This document shows, piece by piece, positions 32,925 to 43,917 of a DNA stretch of 64,000 bases (position 1 is the stretch's first letter; each line of letters opens with the position of its first letter). The DNA is taken from NCBI GenBank assembly GCA_031769625.1, contig JAUIMM010000738.1, forward strand, positions 1,369,501-1,433,500. Direction: 5' to 3'. The notes beneath the pieces are model-generated. The model worked only from the letters and a program-made list of their open reading frames with translations, had not been told where the DNA came from and made no database searches. A program made the position numbers and the translations under genes. The stretch is from Taudactylus pleione. Its lineage: Eukaryota; Chordata; Amphibia; Anura; Myobatrachidae.

Positions 32925-33439
32925 CCCTAGTAGGACGGCATAGTTTCTGAGATTCCAGCATAGCAAGTGGGGATTCTAGTTCTCTCTGTAAGTGTTTCTT
33001 TAAACGGGCCCCCCTGATGAATGGCCGTTCCGCAACTCAGCCTTTAGGGCACATCAGTAGTTTAAATTAGAAGTATCCTCTGGGTAGTTAGTGTCAGTAT
33101 ACTGAGAGAGGCTAAGAGCGCCTGGACTACCTCAGGAAACTGAAGGAGATGTTCGTAAAAACTGTACTGACAAATTATGGAACCAACTGCGTAGAGATTC
33201 CAAACCCACAGCAAGGGGGCATGATCTGACCAAGTAAAATTTTTATAGTATGAGTGTGCTGAAGGGTCCACTTATCATCCAGAATAATGTCTATATGTGA
33301 GTATGTGTTATGAACAGTAGAAAAAAAAGTATAGTGTCGCACTTCAGGATTTTTGGTCCACCATACATCATATAAATATCAAACTCAGCAAGTCGTTTTT
33401 TGAAAGCCATTGACGAACCTAGATCCCTAGGGTGGAGAC

Positions 33440-33906
33440 CTAAGCTAGAAGCACCAGATCTATCAAGACGGGGTCAGGGGCAGTATTAAAATCTCCAGAT
33501 ATCATAAGAGAGCCCTTCCTGACTTTTTGGATCTCAGTACAGACCTTCCGCAAAAAAGAGATCTGGCGGGAATTTGGGGCATATAGGGAAACCAAGGTAA
33601 CCTGGGTAACATGTAAAGTGCCCACTAATATGAGATACCTCCCATTTTTGTCAGCAATTTTGTGGGAAAGGGTGAAAGTGGAGGCAGCGTGAAATAAAAT
33701 GGCAACTCATTTCTTTTAAATGGCCTATTAGCCGTATAGCAAACTGGATATCTAGAATCTTTTAGGACGGGAGGATTAAGGACTGAGAAGTGTGTTTCCT
33801 TTAAAGCCACCACATACGCCTTATGGGCATGAAAGGTTCGTAAAGCTAGACGTCGTTTGTTAGAGAAGTTTAAACCTTTAACATTTAGTGAAAAAAGATT
33901 AACCAT
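33440..33906 (-). pseudogene. LINE ORF2 apurinic endonuclease domain
   Basis: From ATG 33906 (- strand): LFSLNVKGLNFSNKRRL, ALKETHF (ETH metal-binding Glu), VSLYAPNS and MISGDFN are the ordered motifs of L1-type APE domains. SDHAPLL appears further on near 33220. Frame changes near 33625 and a later gap break it. Confidence 0.85.
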
Positions 33907-34269
33907 ATTTAAAATTCAGAAGACAAGGCAAGCAATTCCCCAACCATAAACCACACATCAGGAGTAAACTCTGGAGAAAAACATAGTAAAAAAAGATAAA
34001 AAAAACAATAAAAGGAGGGGAGGAATGCCAGGGAAAAAAACAAACAAGCCCAATATATCGGGCAGAAGTATTTGCCACATAGAATTAAATGTGGCAACAG
34101 AGAAAAACATGGGGGCAGGCCAGAGGCAACCAAACCCATATGACAATATTGTAGCAGATAATGTAAAACAGAGTAACATACAGGAACCTCACCATAAACG
34201 AACATATATATTTTGCAGAACTGCCTGAGAAAGGAAAAAGGATATTATGCAATAAAATGTCTTACAGTG

Positions 34270-35292
34270 TAACACGTGCTAGAAGCCTCCGAAGACTCCT
34301 CACATAAACCCTCTGACCAAAGGGGGGTGGTCAGAGATGAAGGCACACATCTGGATGTTATACAATATTACCCAACCGACGACCACTCAGAAGCAATCAG
34401 AGGCTTGGAGGAGGATGACGGGGCCAGAATGTTCCACTCTTCTAGCAATTTAAGTCCAGCATCCAGAGCGGACACCATGAAAGTCGAGCCATTGCGTCAT
34501 ATAAGGAGTTTCACAGGGAATCCCCAGCGCTGTGAGATCTCATTAGCACGGAGAGTTGAAGTAAGAGGGTCGAAGGCGTGGCGATTGACAATGGTGGCAG
34601 CCGAAAAGTCAGGAAACAATTGTAGGTTTCCAAGGATATCAGATTCTGAGTCAGCCCTAGCTGCTTGGAGGATCGCCTCTTTGACATGATATAAATGTAT
34701 ACAGAGGAGAGTATCTCTAGATGCAGAAGAAGGCAGATTACGAGGTTTGGTAAGATGGTGTATCCGATCAATGAGGTCATACTCAGCAGAAGACAGCAGG
34801 AGTTTCCGAAATATAGACAATGCAAACTCCTGGAATTTTTATAATGTTGCGTCGGGATCAATCTTACAAATCCGCCAGTTTGTCTTTAAGGGCAGAAATC
34901 TCTGCCACAGTGGATTCATGAGCAGCAAGAAGGGTATTATGGGAGGTCAGATGTTCCTCCATCTTCATTTCAAGATGATCATTTCTATCCCTTATGTCAG
35001 TTAACTTCCGCTAAACATCCTGCAGCGCAGATTGCATATTGGCCATAAAGTCCATCCGGAAGGATTGGAGCATTTGTTGCATCATCCGAGCCGTGAGGGG
35101 AATATCATCATCCAATGCACCTGGCTGTATAACATGAAGAGGTGAGTCAACTGAGGGTGACAGAGCAGGAGATGATTTGTGCAGTCTGGCTGAACCTGCA
35201 GGAGGAGATTTGTTAACAGCTGTAGATCCTCGAGGCTAAAAACTAATTGGTTGAGTCAAGGAAGAGAATTTCTGCTGTTTCGTGGGAGTCAT
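34270..35292 (-). pseudogene. LINE ORF1 (nucleic-acid-binding protein), decayed
   Basis: ATG 35292 on the - strand begins MTPTKQQKFSS, with a stop after 17 codons. Downstream, RNDHLEMKMEEHLTSHNTLL and ESTVAEISALKDKLADL form heptad-like coiled-coil sequence, as in L1 ORF1. The following region (about 34860-34270) is ORF1 C-terminal-like (LPSSASRDTLLCIHLYHVKEAI, GNLQLFPDFSAATI). Multiple frame changes. Confidence 0.65.
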
Positions 35293-35357
35293 GGTCAGAT
35301 ACAACAACCAGTCAAACATTCAGAAATCAATAGAATGGAGGTCAAAGAGGCAGGTAG

Positions 35358-35427
35358 CAGTTGAAGAGGGTTCACCGGAGAACCCTCTTCAACTGATGTT
35401 TCCTCACCCTCTGGGTGGGTGAGGAAA
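35358..35427. repeat. Two adjacent perfect hairpins in the LINE 5' region
   Basis: Hairpin 1: 16-bp arms CAGTTGAAGAGGGTTC (35358-35373) and its complement (35380-35395), 6-base loop. Hairpin 2: 11-bp arms TTTCCTCACCC (35399-35409) and GGGTGAGGAAA (35417-35427), 7-base loop. They are only 3 bases apart and lie just upstream of LINE ORF1. Confidence 0.85.
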
Positions 35428-36300
35428 TATCACTCACAAGGCATTATCCGTAAGTACACATATAGCAGGTAACAAGGATAGCACAATGGGAGGAGCACCT
35501 GCCACAGAGTTCCCCAGAGAGCAAAAGACCCCAGAGTTATTCCAGAGAAATAGTACTCAAATATTGTAAAGTGTCAGGAATGGTGGATATTGGATATTGG
35601 AGCCAGAAATATAAGCGGAAACTGCAACTCTCCCTCAATCCAATCTGTGCAGCACTATGGAGCCATGTAGATAATATGTCCCCCAAGAATCCTTATGAAA
35701 AGGAGGCGGCTAGGTGTCCGATGACAGCCCCAGGGATTTCAGCCAACTCAGGGTTTCAGGAGGCAGTGAATAACAGCACTGCTCCTGCAGGACCTATTCT
35801 AAGATGGTGGCCACCTGGAGCTGAGTGCCACTAACCTGGTTCTGGACATAGCCACTAAGTTGAGTGGCAAAAATGGTCTCGTGACTAATTGAGGCAGCAG
35901 CTTCAGGTCCCGGGGAAGGCCGCAGCAGCAAGTAGACAGCCGGAGGGTGTAAAATGGCTTGAAAGGGGCCCCACATGGTCACTGGCAGATCCAGAAGGGG
36001 CAAGTGAGGTGATCGCCCCCCCTAGCAGACAGAGCAGCACAGACACCGCTGCCGTAGAACAGCGCTCCACGTCCCACTCCCTAGCATCCAGCAGCCGGCC
36101 ATGTCACACTGCTGCAGGCATGAGGGGGTGGAGATCTAGGGCCAGGTACTAGAGGGCGATAGAGTAGTAGCAGGTGTTCCCTGGCTTTATCATGTGCAAG
36201 TGATGAGGAGCGGCGGCCATTTTCCCGAGGACCAGCCCCCATCAGGAAGAAGTACCATGGTAGCATGGAAGGGGATCTATCCACAATCAGTAAGGTACAT
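35428..36300 (-). other. LINE 5' untranslated/promoter region
   Basis: Moderately GC-rich sequence between the minisatellite and ORF1 on the - strand. Assigned to the LINE by position only. No host exon is recognised. Confidence 0.4.
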
Positions 36301-36513
36301 TAAAGGAGAGCACATAAGTTCCTAATAATTCAGTGCATGTAAATATATGTGGCTGTGTGTATATATGTGGCTATCTGTGTGTGTATATGTGGCTATCTGT
36401 GTGTGTGTGCATATGTGGCTGTATGTATATATGTGGCTATCTGTGTGTGTGTGCATATGTGGCTGTATGTATATATGTGGCTATCTGTGTGTGTGTTCAT
36501 ATGTGGCTGTATG

Positions 36514-37348
36514 CAGGGCTCGAAGTGAGGCGGTATACAGCGGTATACCATACCGCCACTTCAGCCTGTGTTCCAACTCCCGCTTGGCAGTTGGCGCTGG
36601 GAGTAAAGAACAGATGCTGGAGATGTGTCCCGTGGGGACTCATCTCTTAGCAGTGCTGGCTTGACTGAGCTGCAGGAGACGAGTCCCAACTCCCGAAGCC
36701 AGGACAGATGCGGCCGCAGTACTGCACAAACCTGGCGCCAGTCGTGAACAGATCACAGACCGGCAGCCAATAAAAAAATAATCTTTAAATTTGTTGCCAG
36801 CCGCAAGCCGATCACGGCTTATGGATCAGCAGCCAATCAGAAGCAGCTACGTGGCTGCATCTGATTGGCTGCTGGTCCAAGCTGTGATTGCTTCACGGCC
36901 AATGCCAAGTCCAAAAGCCTGGAAGGAGGATGAGTGGATGCTGAGCCGCCTGCGGAGCCGCCCCACTGCCAGCCAGGGGGACAGGATAGGACTCGGAGAA
37001 GCCGGACTCTGCCAGCGCCGACAGCACACATGGAATGAGAGGTACTGTGGGTGAGAGAGGTAGTAGCTGGTAGGTAGTGTAAGTTGCGGGGGGGGGGGGG
37101 GTGGACTGAAGTGGGCAGTGTGAGGTGCAGGGCTTTGGGAGAGGGAAGCTGGTAGTGTGAGGTGCAGGGGGTGGGTGGCGGGAAGCTGGTAGTGTGAGGT
37201 GGAGGTAAGTAGGCAGTGTGAGCTTAGAAAATAGTGTGAGGTGCAGGGAGAGGGAAGAAGCCTGCAGGTAGTCTGTAAGGCTTGGGGGGTGGGGGGTTTC
37301 AAGAAGAATATCCATACCCCCACTTCAAAATTCTCACTTCGAGAACTG
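36514..37348. mobile_element. hAT-type non-autonomous DNA transposon
   Basis: TIRs CAGGGCTCGAAGTGAG and the complement of CAGTTCTCGAAGTGAG (14/16 identical). Identical 8-bp duplication GCTGTATG at 36506-36513 and 37349-37356, as required for hAT. 835 bp, no transposase. It contains an imperfect palindrome around 36805-36890 (CAGCAGCCAATCAG facing CTGATTGGCTGCTG) and a G-run at 37088-37101. Confidence 0.93.
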
Positions 37349-37702
37349 GCTGTATGTATATATGTGGCTGTGTGTGTGTGTGTTTGTGCATATGTGGCTG
37401 TATGTATATATGTGGCTATCTGTGTGTGTGCATATGTGGCTGTGTGTATATATGTGGCTGTGTGTGTATATATGTGGCTGTCTGTGTGTGTATATATGTG
37501 GCTGTGTGTGTATATGTGGCTATCTGTGTGTGTGTGTGTGTATACATGTGGCTATCTGTGTGTGTGTGCATATGTGGCTGTATGTATATATGTGTGTGTG
37601 TGTGTGCGTGTGCCTGTGCATGTATGGCTGTATGTATATATGTGGCTATCTGTGTGTGTGTGTGTGTGTGTGTGTGTGGCTGTATGTATATATGTGGCTA
37701 TC

Positions 37703-37737
<35 letters not shown>

Positions 37738-38080
37738 GTGGCTGTATGTATATATGTGGCTATCTGTGTGTGTGTGTGCATATGTGGCTGTATGTATATA
37801 TGTGGCTGTGTGTGTGTGTGCATGTGTGGCTGTATGTATATATGTGGCTGTGTGAGTGTGTGTATGTGGCTGTATGTATATATGTGGCTATGTGTGTGTG
37901 TATGTAATGTATATTTGTGACTGTGTGTGTGCATATGTGGCTGTGTGCATATATGTGGCTATCTGTGTGTGTATGCATATGTGGCTGTATGTATACATGT
38001 GGCAAATCTGTGTGTGTGTGCATATGTGGCTGTATGTATATATGTGGCTATCTGTGTGTGTGTGTGTATACATGTGGCTA

Positions 38081-38136
<56 letters not shown>

Positions 38137-38219
38137 CATGTGGCTATCTGTGTGTGTGTATACATGTGGCTATCTGTGTGTGTGTGCATATGTGGCTATA
38201 TATATATATATATATATAT

Positions 38220-39247
38220 TCCGTGGAACAAAATGTGGGGGTTCCACCGTAATTTAGAAACCAACACCGGGCTGCAGAGCCAGTCCTGGTTTTAAATATA
38301 CAGTAGCTAAATATGATAAATATACATCTGAGAAAGAAGCATTATTTGCAATTGGTCAAGGCTAGGTGCAAATAACGCATAATGATAATGACGGTTGCTG
38401 ACACTAATGAACTACTTGTGAATGGCTGTTTGGTGCTCCGCTGGCATTGTTTGGTGCTTTCCTCATCGCTCAGGCATATACTGTACAGTGTTTCATGCGA
38501 TATTGGCCCCAAAGTTTTTCTTATAACTTTTAAAGTAATTGACATATTTTAGTGAGATGTGACACAGACATACCTTGGTGTATGAGAAACTTGAGGAAGT
38601 CATAGCAAGTGTGGAAAGTGTTCGCCATTAGCATCCAGGCCAGGTGTTCACACATGCGGGAAGTGAAGGCCAGCTGTTCACCACCCTAGTCAGGAGCGCA
38701 GTCCAAAATACAAATAGCGGAACCACACCAACTGTCAGTGAGGATGTCAGTGAGGATGTCAGTGAGGATGTCAGTGAGGATGTCAGTGAGGATGCCAGTG
38801 AGGATGCCAGTGAGGATGTCAGTGAGGATGTCAGTGAGGATGTCAGTGAGGATGTCAGTGAGGATGTCAGTGAGGATGCCAGTTGGTGCGGTTCCCCTAT
38901 TTGTATTTTGGACTGCGCTGCAGCCCCACCTCTGGAGCCGCCACTGCTACTCAATAGGTATTCATGCTTCTGACAGTGGTGTTGTGTCCTGAGGTGTCCA
39001 CATTCATCCTATCTCTGTGTTATGTGCTGATATGAACCTTTATTGACTCAGTTTTCCAGTACTACTGGACAATAAATACTCGTTCAGCTGTGTCCCAGTT
39101 CATATCGGCACGTAACACACACACATGAGGTGTGGCTGTGTCAAATTTCACTAAATTACATCAATTACTTTAAAAGTCATAAGAAAAACTTTTGGCCAAT
39201 AGTGAGTGAAACACCTTGTATCATGCATTTGTGTCTATGTTTAAACT

Positions 39248-39257
<10 letters not shown>
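38220..39257 (+). repeat. Fold-back element with apical 12-bp VNTR, copy 1
   Basis: Nested inverted repeats are visible. Outer arms are about 38489-38568 and 39138-39211 (AAGTTTTTCTTATAACTTTT vs AAAAGTCATAAGAAAAACTT). Inner arms are 38696-38733 and 38880-38918 (GCGCAGTCCAAAATACAAAT vs ATTTGTATTTTGGACTGCGC). At the apex are 12 tandem copies of GTCAGTGAGGAT (38734-38877). An extra palindromic insert at about 38985-39122 (GTTATGTGCTGATATGAAC facing GTTCATATCGGCACGTAAC) is absent from copy 2. No protein is recognised. Confidence 0.85.
38734..38877 (+). repeat. 12-bp tandem repeat, 12 copies
   Basis: GTCAGTGAGGAT repeated 12 times; units 6 and 7 read GCCAGTGAGGAT. An open frame (VSED)n results from the period being divisible by 3. 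Confidence 0.97.
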
Positions 39258-39288
<31 letters not shown>

Positions 39289-39424
39289 GGCTATATGTGT
39301 GTGTGTGTGTGAGTGTGTGTGCGTGCATATGTGGCTGTATGTATATATGTGGCTATCTGTGTGTGTGTGTGCACATGTGGCTGTATGTATATACTGTATG
39401 TGGTTATCTGTGTGTGCATATGCT

Positions 39425-40741
39425 GAGCTGAGTGCAGAAACTCATAGTCACAGGTCCATCTTTCCTACTTGCAGCTCACATTATTGGCTGGCAAGGTATT
39501 AATTGGAGGGGGAGGAGTCGGGACTGGAAAGGGGAGGAGACGGTGCTAAACGGTAAACCGCCCCCCCCCCTAAAAGAAGAATCTAGATCTGCCACTGCAC
39601 ATGGTGTGCGGGCAGTAGATATTGCCCCAGGGTGGGATAAAGTAAGCCCAGGCACCCTGCAGGTTTACACGGCTGCAAGAGCTCCTGCAGGACACGTCGA
39701 CATTCTACATTCTATTTACTTTAAGATCCTGCTTTTTTCCTGTTTGATATCTATCTTTATATGTATTTCTACACATACTTCACTCCATTCCAATGTCAGC
39801 AACCCAGCAGCCTTAACCAAAGTAAACAATCAGGTACTGCAGCAATTACAGAGGGCTGTAACCGGTTAGAGGGGGCAGTGAAGTAGTCTGTTGGTGGGAG
39901 TGATACCCTCCTACAATTGTCACTGCATTGATGAGTTACTGATTTGGCCAAGTGACACCAAGAGGAGCAGTCAGTAACAGCGAATCACCAGAAAGCTTGG
40001 TAGATGCTGGGGTGGCACAGTATACCCATCATGTCACAGCTACAATTTTAAGCAAATATCAAATTATATGTCCAAGATTCTAAAAAAAAAAAAAAATACA
40101 TTTTTTTAAGAAAGGTCTGTCATGATCTGCTTAAAATGTAAAACATGCTAGACCTTAGCTGTGTGCAGTCAGGCTTGTGGCTCATTACTCAGATTTGATG
40201 CCTGGAGAGGGTTATGCTGTTAATTATTGGCTTAGTCAGGTAAGGAGCCATTGTTCTCCTTGGAGGAAAAACAAGAGGGTTGTTGTACTTTGTCTGGGAC
40301 AGAGACAGCTGTAAATGTCACTGAGGACAAAGCAATCAGAACCTGGGCAAACAAAGAGACTCACTAAACATTAACATAGACTTCATTAATTGTGTAATAT
40401 GTACATTTATCATGCAATCACTTGAAGCCCTGCTATAGTGAATATACTGAAAATATTTTATTTGCATGATATAATATACACAACAGAGTATACCAGTACA
40501 ATGGCAGACCCCTGTGTAATGTAGCAAGACAGTAAATAAGCATTATAGTTGAACAAATAGAATTTACTGTTTTGCTAAAGCAGTTTTTTTAAAACTTTGT
40601 GGTTTTAAGGATTATCAATGCTTGAGATATCCATGATGTTTTAAACCATTTATTTTGTGTGCAACAAAAGCATCAATAAAACTTCCCACATCTATATTAC
40701 AGAAGATACAACTCCCTTGGGCTTATGTACAGTTATGGCCT
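39425..40741. other. Unassigned sequence
   Basis: No gene or complete element. A C-run (39561-39570), an A-run (40081-40096) and possible MITE pieces near 39590 (AGATCTGCCACTGC) are present. The rest is AT-rich and unremarkable. Confidence 0.35.
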
Positions 40742-41430
40742 GCTATATGCAGTCTTTGGCGACATTCCGGCGTGTTTGGTCGTATTTTAAAAGCGGCAAT
40801 CATTTAAAAGGCAGCATCAAACTGGATTTGCCTTTTAAATGATTGCCACTTAAAAATGGAATGGGTGCGTTTCCCGGCAGCGGCAGCCCGACACTGGAAC
40901 AGATCCGGGCAGCGGCAGCCCGACAGCGCTGGAAATCCCGATCGTCCCTAGGTAAGTATTAACTAACCTACCCCCCTAACCCTGACCCTCCCCCCCAAGT
41001 GCCTAACCCTAATCCCCCCTCTAAGTGCCTAAACCTAACCCCCCCTTCCCTAAAGCCTAAACCTAAGTACCCCGGGGTGGTGCCTAACCCTAACCTCCCC
41101 CCGGGGGTGCCTAAACCTAACCCTAGCCTCCCCCTAGCCTAACCCTAACCTCCTGGGGGGGTGCCTAACCCTAAGTCCCCCCGGGAGCCCTAAACCAAAC
41201 CCCCCCCACGGCTGTCTGCTCGCGGCGCCCAGCATCCCTTCGATATGGATGCCAGGCGCCGGTCTCCCGGCATCGGGAAAATGAGCGGCGTCTACATCTA
41301 GACGCCGGGCATTTCACCCTCGCTGGGATATGACAGTCGGGAAGTCGGCTGTCGGTAAAATGTCAGCCAGCTTCCCGATTGTATCCCCTTAAAAATACGT
41401 CTAGACTCGCCTGAATCTCACAGGCTTTTA
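40742..41430. repeat. Hairpin MITE interrupted by a CCCTAA-rich MITE
   Basis: GGCAATCATTTAAAAGGCA (40795-40813) and its complement (40829-40847) form perfect 19-bp arms around a 15-base loop. The stem continues outward as CGTATTTTAAAAGC on the left. On the right the matching TTAAAAATACG is split by the insertion 40858-41398. Confidence 0.75.
40858..41398 (+). repeat. CCCTAA-rich MITE, copy 3
   Basis: Starts GGAATGGGTGCG, ends CCGATTGTATCCCC, and is flanked by identical TTAAAAAT (40850-40857 and 41399-41406). The body has GGTAAGTATTAACTAACC followed by GTGCCTAACCCTAATCCCCC-type units. The distal part is CG-rich (TCTGCTCGCGGCGCCC). Confidence 0.9.
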
Positions 41431-41459
41431 CATAAGACCCCTGCCTTGTGTACAAAGAA

Positions 41460-42235
41460 AATACAATTTTTAGTTTAAACATAGACACAAATGCATGATA
41501 CAAGGTGTTTCACTCGCTATTTGCCAAAAGTTTTTCTTAGAACTTTTAAAGTAATTGATGTAATTTAGTGAAATTTGACACAGCACCACTGTCAGAGTAG
41601 CAGTGGCGGCTCCAGAGGTGGGGCTGCAGCGCAGTCCAAAATACAAATAGGGGAACCATACCAACTGGCATCCTCACTAACTTCCTCACTGACATCCTCA
41701 CTGACAGTTGGTGTGGTTCCGCTATTTGTATTTTTCAACTGCGCTCCTGACTAGGGTGGTGAACAGCTGGCCTTCACTTCCCGCATGTGTGAACACCTGG
41801 CTTGGATGCTAATGGCGAACACTTTCCACACTTGCTATGACTTCCTCATGTTTCTCATACACCAAGGTATGTCTGTGTCCCATATCACTAAAATATGTCA
41901 ATTACTTTATAAAAGTTCTAAGAAAAACTTTGGGGCCAATATCGAGTGAAACACTGTACAGTATATGCCTGAGCGATGAGGAAAGCACCAAACAATGCCA
42001 GCAGAGCACCAAACAGCCATTCACAAGTAGTTCATTAGTGTCGGCAACCGTCATTATCATTATGCGTTATTTGCACCTAGCCTTGACCAACTGCAAATAA
42101 TGCTTCTTTCTCAGATGTATATTTATCATATTTATCTACTGTATATTTAAAACCAGGACTGGCCCTGCAGCCTGGTGTTGGTTTCTAAATTACGGTGGAA
42201 CCCCCACATTTTGTTCCACAGAATTTTAGAAACTA
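41460..42235 (-). repeat. Fold-back element, copy 2 (inverted relative to copy 1)
   Basis: Reverse-complement homologous to 38220-39257, including the TCTGTGGAACAAAATGTGGG end and the TGCATTTGTGTCTATGTTT end. Inner arms 41629-41666 and 41705-41744. The apex holds only about three degenerate 12-bp units (ATCCTCACTAAC, TTCCTCACTGAC, ATCCTCACTGAC) instead of twelve. It lacks the internal insert of copy 1. Confidence 0.85.
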
Positions 42236-43012
42236 GGACTGGCTGGCAAGCCGGGGGCTGGTTGGGCTTTTGGGGAGGGGACCCTAAGTAATTTTTTTTC
42301 TGATATTTAATTTTTTTTTCTATATTTACAGGCAGAAACATACATGGATCACAGCGATCTGTGTATGTTTCTGCCAAACTCTCAGATCACAGGCAGGTGT
42401 ATTTTTTTTCACAAGTTTTTATAGGAGAGTTTTCCCATCTCATGAGAGTTTACAAACTCTCTGCTTGGTAAATTCTAGAATCCTATCTTCACTAGTGAAA
42501 AGGTTGTCGAGTTTTGCCGATGGTGAATTGAAGAGAGTTTGCTAACTCTCCAGCATTTTCCCATAGCAAAGGAGATCTCTCTCCCGAGTTTGACATTCGT
42601 AAATTTGAGAGTGGGAAAAAGTGCCCGAACTCTCCAGAGTTTGCAAACTCTCCCAAACTCTCAGGTTAGTAAATTTACCCCTGAATGTCAACACCTGAAT
42701 GTTGACATGGTCTGATTTATATATTTTATTTAACTGGGTCCCACACAAACTGTATCTCTTCTATATCTTTATAGGAGCAGGCCAGCCTAATACTTTCACA
42801 GTAACCCAGCAAATTGAGTGACAAATGATATATTGATGGTGCATGCAGCAGTTTTAGCATATTTTAAGGGCAGATTTGATTTAAGTTGGCCCCAAAGAGA
42901 GATTTACAAGGGATATCAGTCATCTGTAACCCAGGCGATGTAATGGTTTCCACTGATAGCAAAATGTGACTGATCTAAATACAGGCATAAAAGTAATGCT
43001 TAGTGATCTAAT
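42236..43012. repeat. Unassigned, includes a palindrome-rich repeat at 42425-42672
   Basis: Three near-palindromes of the form GAGAGTTTGCAAACTCTC occur (TGAGAGTTTACAAACTCTCT near 42450, GAGAGTTTGCTAACTCTC near 42533, GAGTTTGCAAACTC near 42638). The ends GGAGAGTTTTCCC and TTAGTAAATTTACCCC suggest a fold-back MITE. The rest is unassigned. Confidence 0.45.
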
Positions 43013-43020
43013 ACTAAGGG

Positions 43021-43909
43021 CAGAGCCGTAACTAGACTTTTTGGTGCCCTGTGCCAGAAAGAGCATTGGCGCCCCCTCATTTTTCAAAGGGACATAGGAC
43101 CTCTTTCAGAGTCGGTCGAAGCGGCCGCACGGTCGTACGGGAAAAGGATCCGGATATGCAAATGATTCCCTCACAAGTTGCGTCCCTAAGTTCGGATCGG
43201 TAGCTGGCCGACCAAGGGGAGGAAGCGGCCGGAATTAAAAAAAATACGCCCCCTTCTCGTATGCATTGCACGTCATCTCCGGGCATATAAGGATTAATCG
43301 AGACCATCGGGAACCATCGGAACTGGTCGTAGAGTTTAAGGTTGACCATACCCTCTCTTAAGCTCTAAGATCATGTCAGTGTAAAAACCTCCCATGTCAC
43401 ATGTGCCATGACGCTACTTTGTTAATTATGCACTCCCATAAACCGTATGCACTCCCATAAAACGCCGTTCGCATAATTAGGCACGCCTGCGTTCGGATCT
43501 CCACTCCCCCGTTTTCAAGCACCTTCCCCTGTTACCACCCACAAACGCCTCAATCTATCACTCAAACTACCGACCTGGCTGTGTTTAAGGAGAGAGAAAT
43601 TTCTGACCGTAGCAGCTAGGTTGCGCACGCGCATTGCGAACTTAACGCATGCGCAGTATAGCGAACATCGGTGGTGTACGACCGTGCGGCCGCTTCGACG
43701 ACTCTGAATGAGGTCCATAATGCACCCAAAAAAGGGTCTTGGCTTCATGGGGAAGGGCCAGGGAAAGATAGGAGAGGCCAGGGATGAAATAAGAGGAAGC
43801 TACAAGCAAGAATGATAATAAACAGAAATTTGACAGTCCCAAACAGCGCCCCCTGACCTGTGGTGCCCTGTGCGATGGCACCGGCCGCACTACCCTAGTT
43901 ACGGCCGTG
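43021..43909. mobile_element. hAT-type element interrupted by a TIR element
   Basis: Ends CAGAGCCGTAACTAGA and the complement of CACGGCCGTAACTAGG. Identical 8-bp duplication ACTAAGGG at 43013-43020 and 43910-43917. Subterminal TTGGTGCCCTGTGCC is inverted or repeated near 43860. About 270 bp remain when the insertion 43097-43716 is removed. Confidence 0.9.
43097..43716. repeat. GGCCTGATTCAG-type TIR element, copy 3 (nested in hAT)
   Basis: Left GGACCTCTTTCAGAGTCG and right CGACTCTGAATGAGGTCC, with TIRs extending about 40 bp (CGAAGCGGCCGCACGGTCGT on both arms). Flanked by ATA (43094-43096 and 43717-43719). GC/CpG-rich subterminal regions, no transposase. Confidence 0.9.
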
Positions 43910-43917
43910 ACTAAGGG

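Larger units (their letters stand above)
28521..36300 (-). mobile_element. L1/Tx1-type non-LTR retrotransposon (LINE), degraded, with three insertions
   Basis: Read on the - strand: 5' region about 36300-35293, ORF1 about 35292-34270, ORF2 (endonuclease plus RT) about 33906-29000, then 3' UTR with AATAAA and a poly(A) tail (the T-run at 28521-28529 on the + strand). Three insertions break it: 32721-32924 (hAT-like MITE), 31537-32074 (CCCTAA-rich MITE) and about 29573-30660 (unassigned, tandem-repeat bearing). Many stops; not active. The 5' limit is approximate because the minisatellite begins at about 36333. Confidence 0.85.
36333..39424 (+). repeat. TG-rich minisatellite locus, split into three blocks
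   Basis: Blocks 36333-36513, 37349-38219 and 39258-39424 share units such as CATATGTGGCTGTATG, TATATATGTGGCTATC and long (TG)n. The longest pure TG run is about 38079-38132. Block 1 and block 2 were separated by a hAT element (36514-37348) and block 3 by a fold-back element (38220-39257). The long ORFs here (MWLCVYMWL-type) are repeat artefacts. Confidence 0.9.

Noticed and set aside
37241..38295. Several long ORFs (up to 212 codons) rich in CVYMWL/ICGCMY
   Set aside because: They lie in a TG-rich minisatellite with few stops in all frames on both strands; repeat artefacts.
38734..38877. CRISPR-like regular repeat
   Set aside because: Contiguous 12-bp units without spacers in a vertebrate genome; simple tandem repeat.
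38644..38973. 109-codon ORF with (VSED)n
   Set aside because: Product of a 12-bp tandem repeat whose period is divisible by 3, inside a fold-back element.
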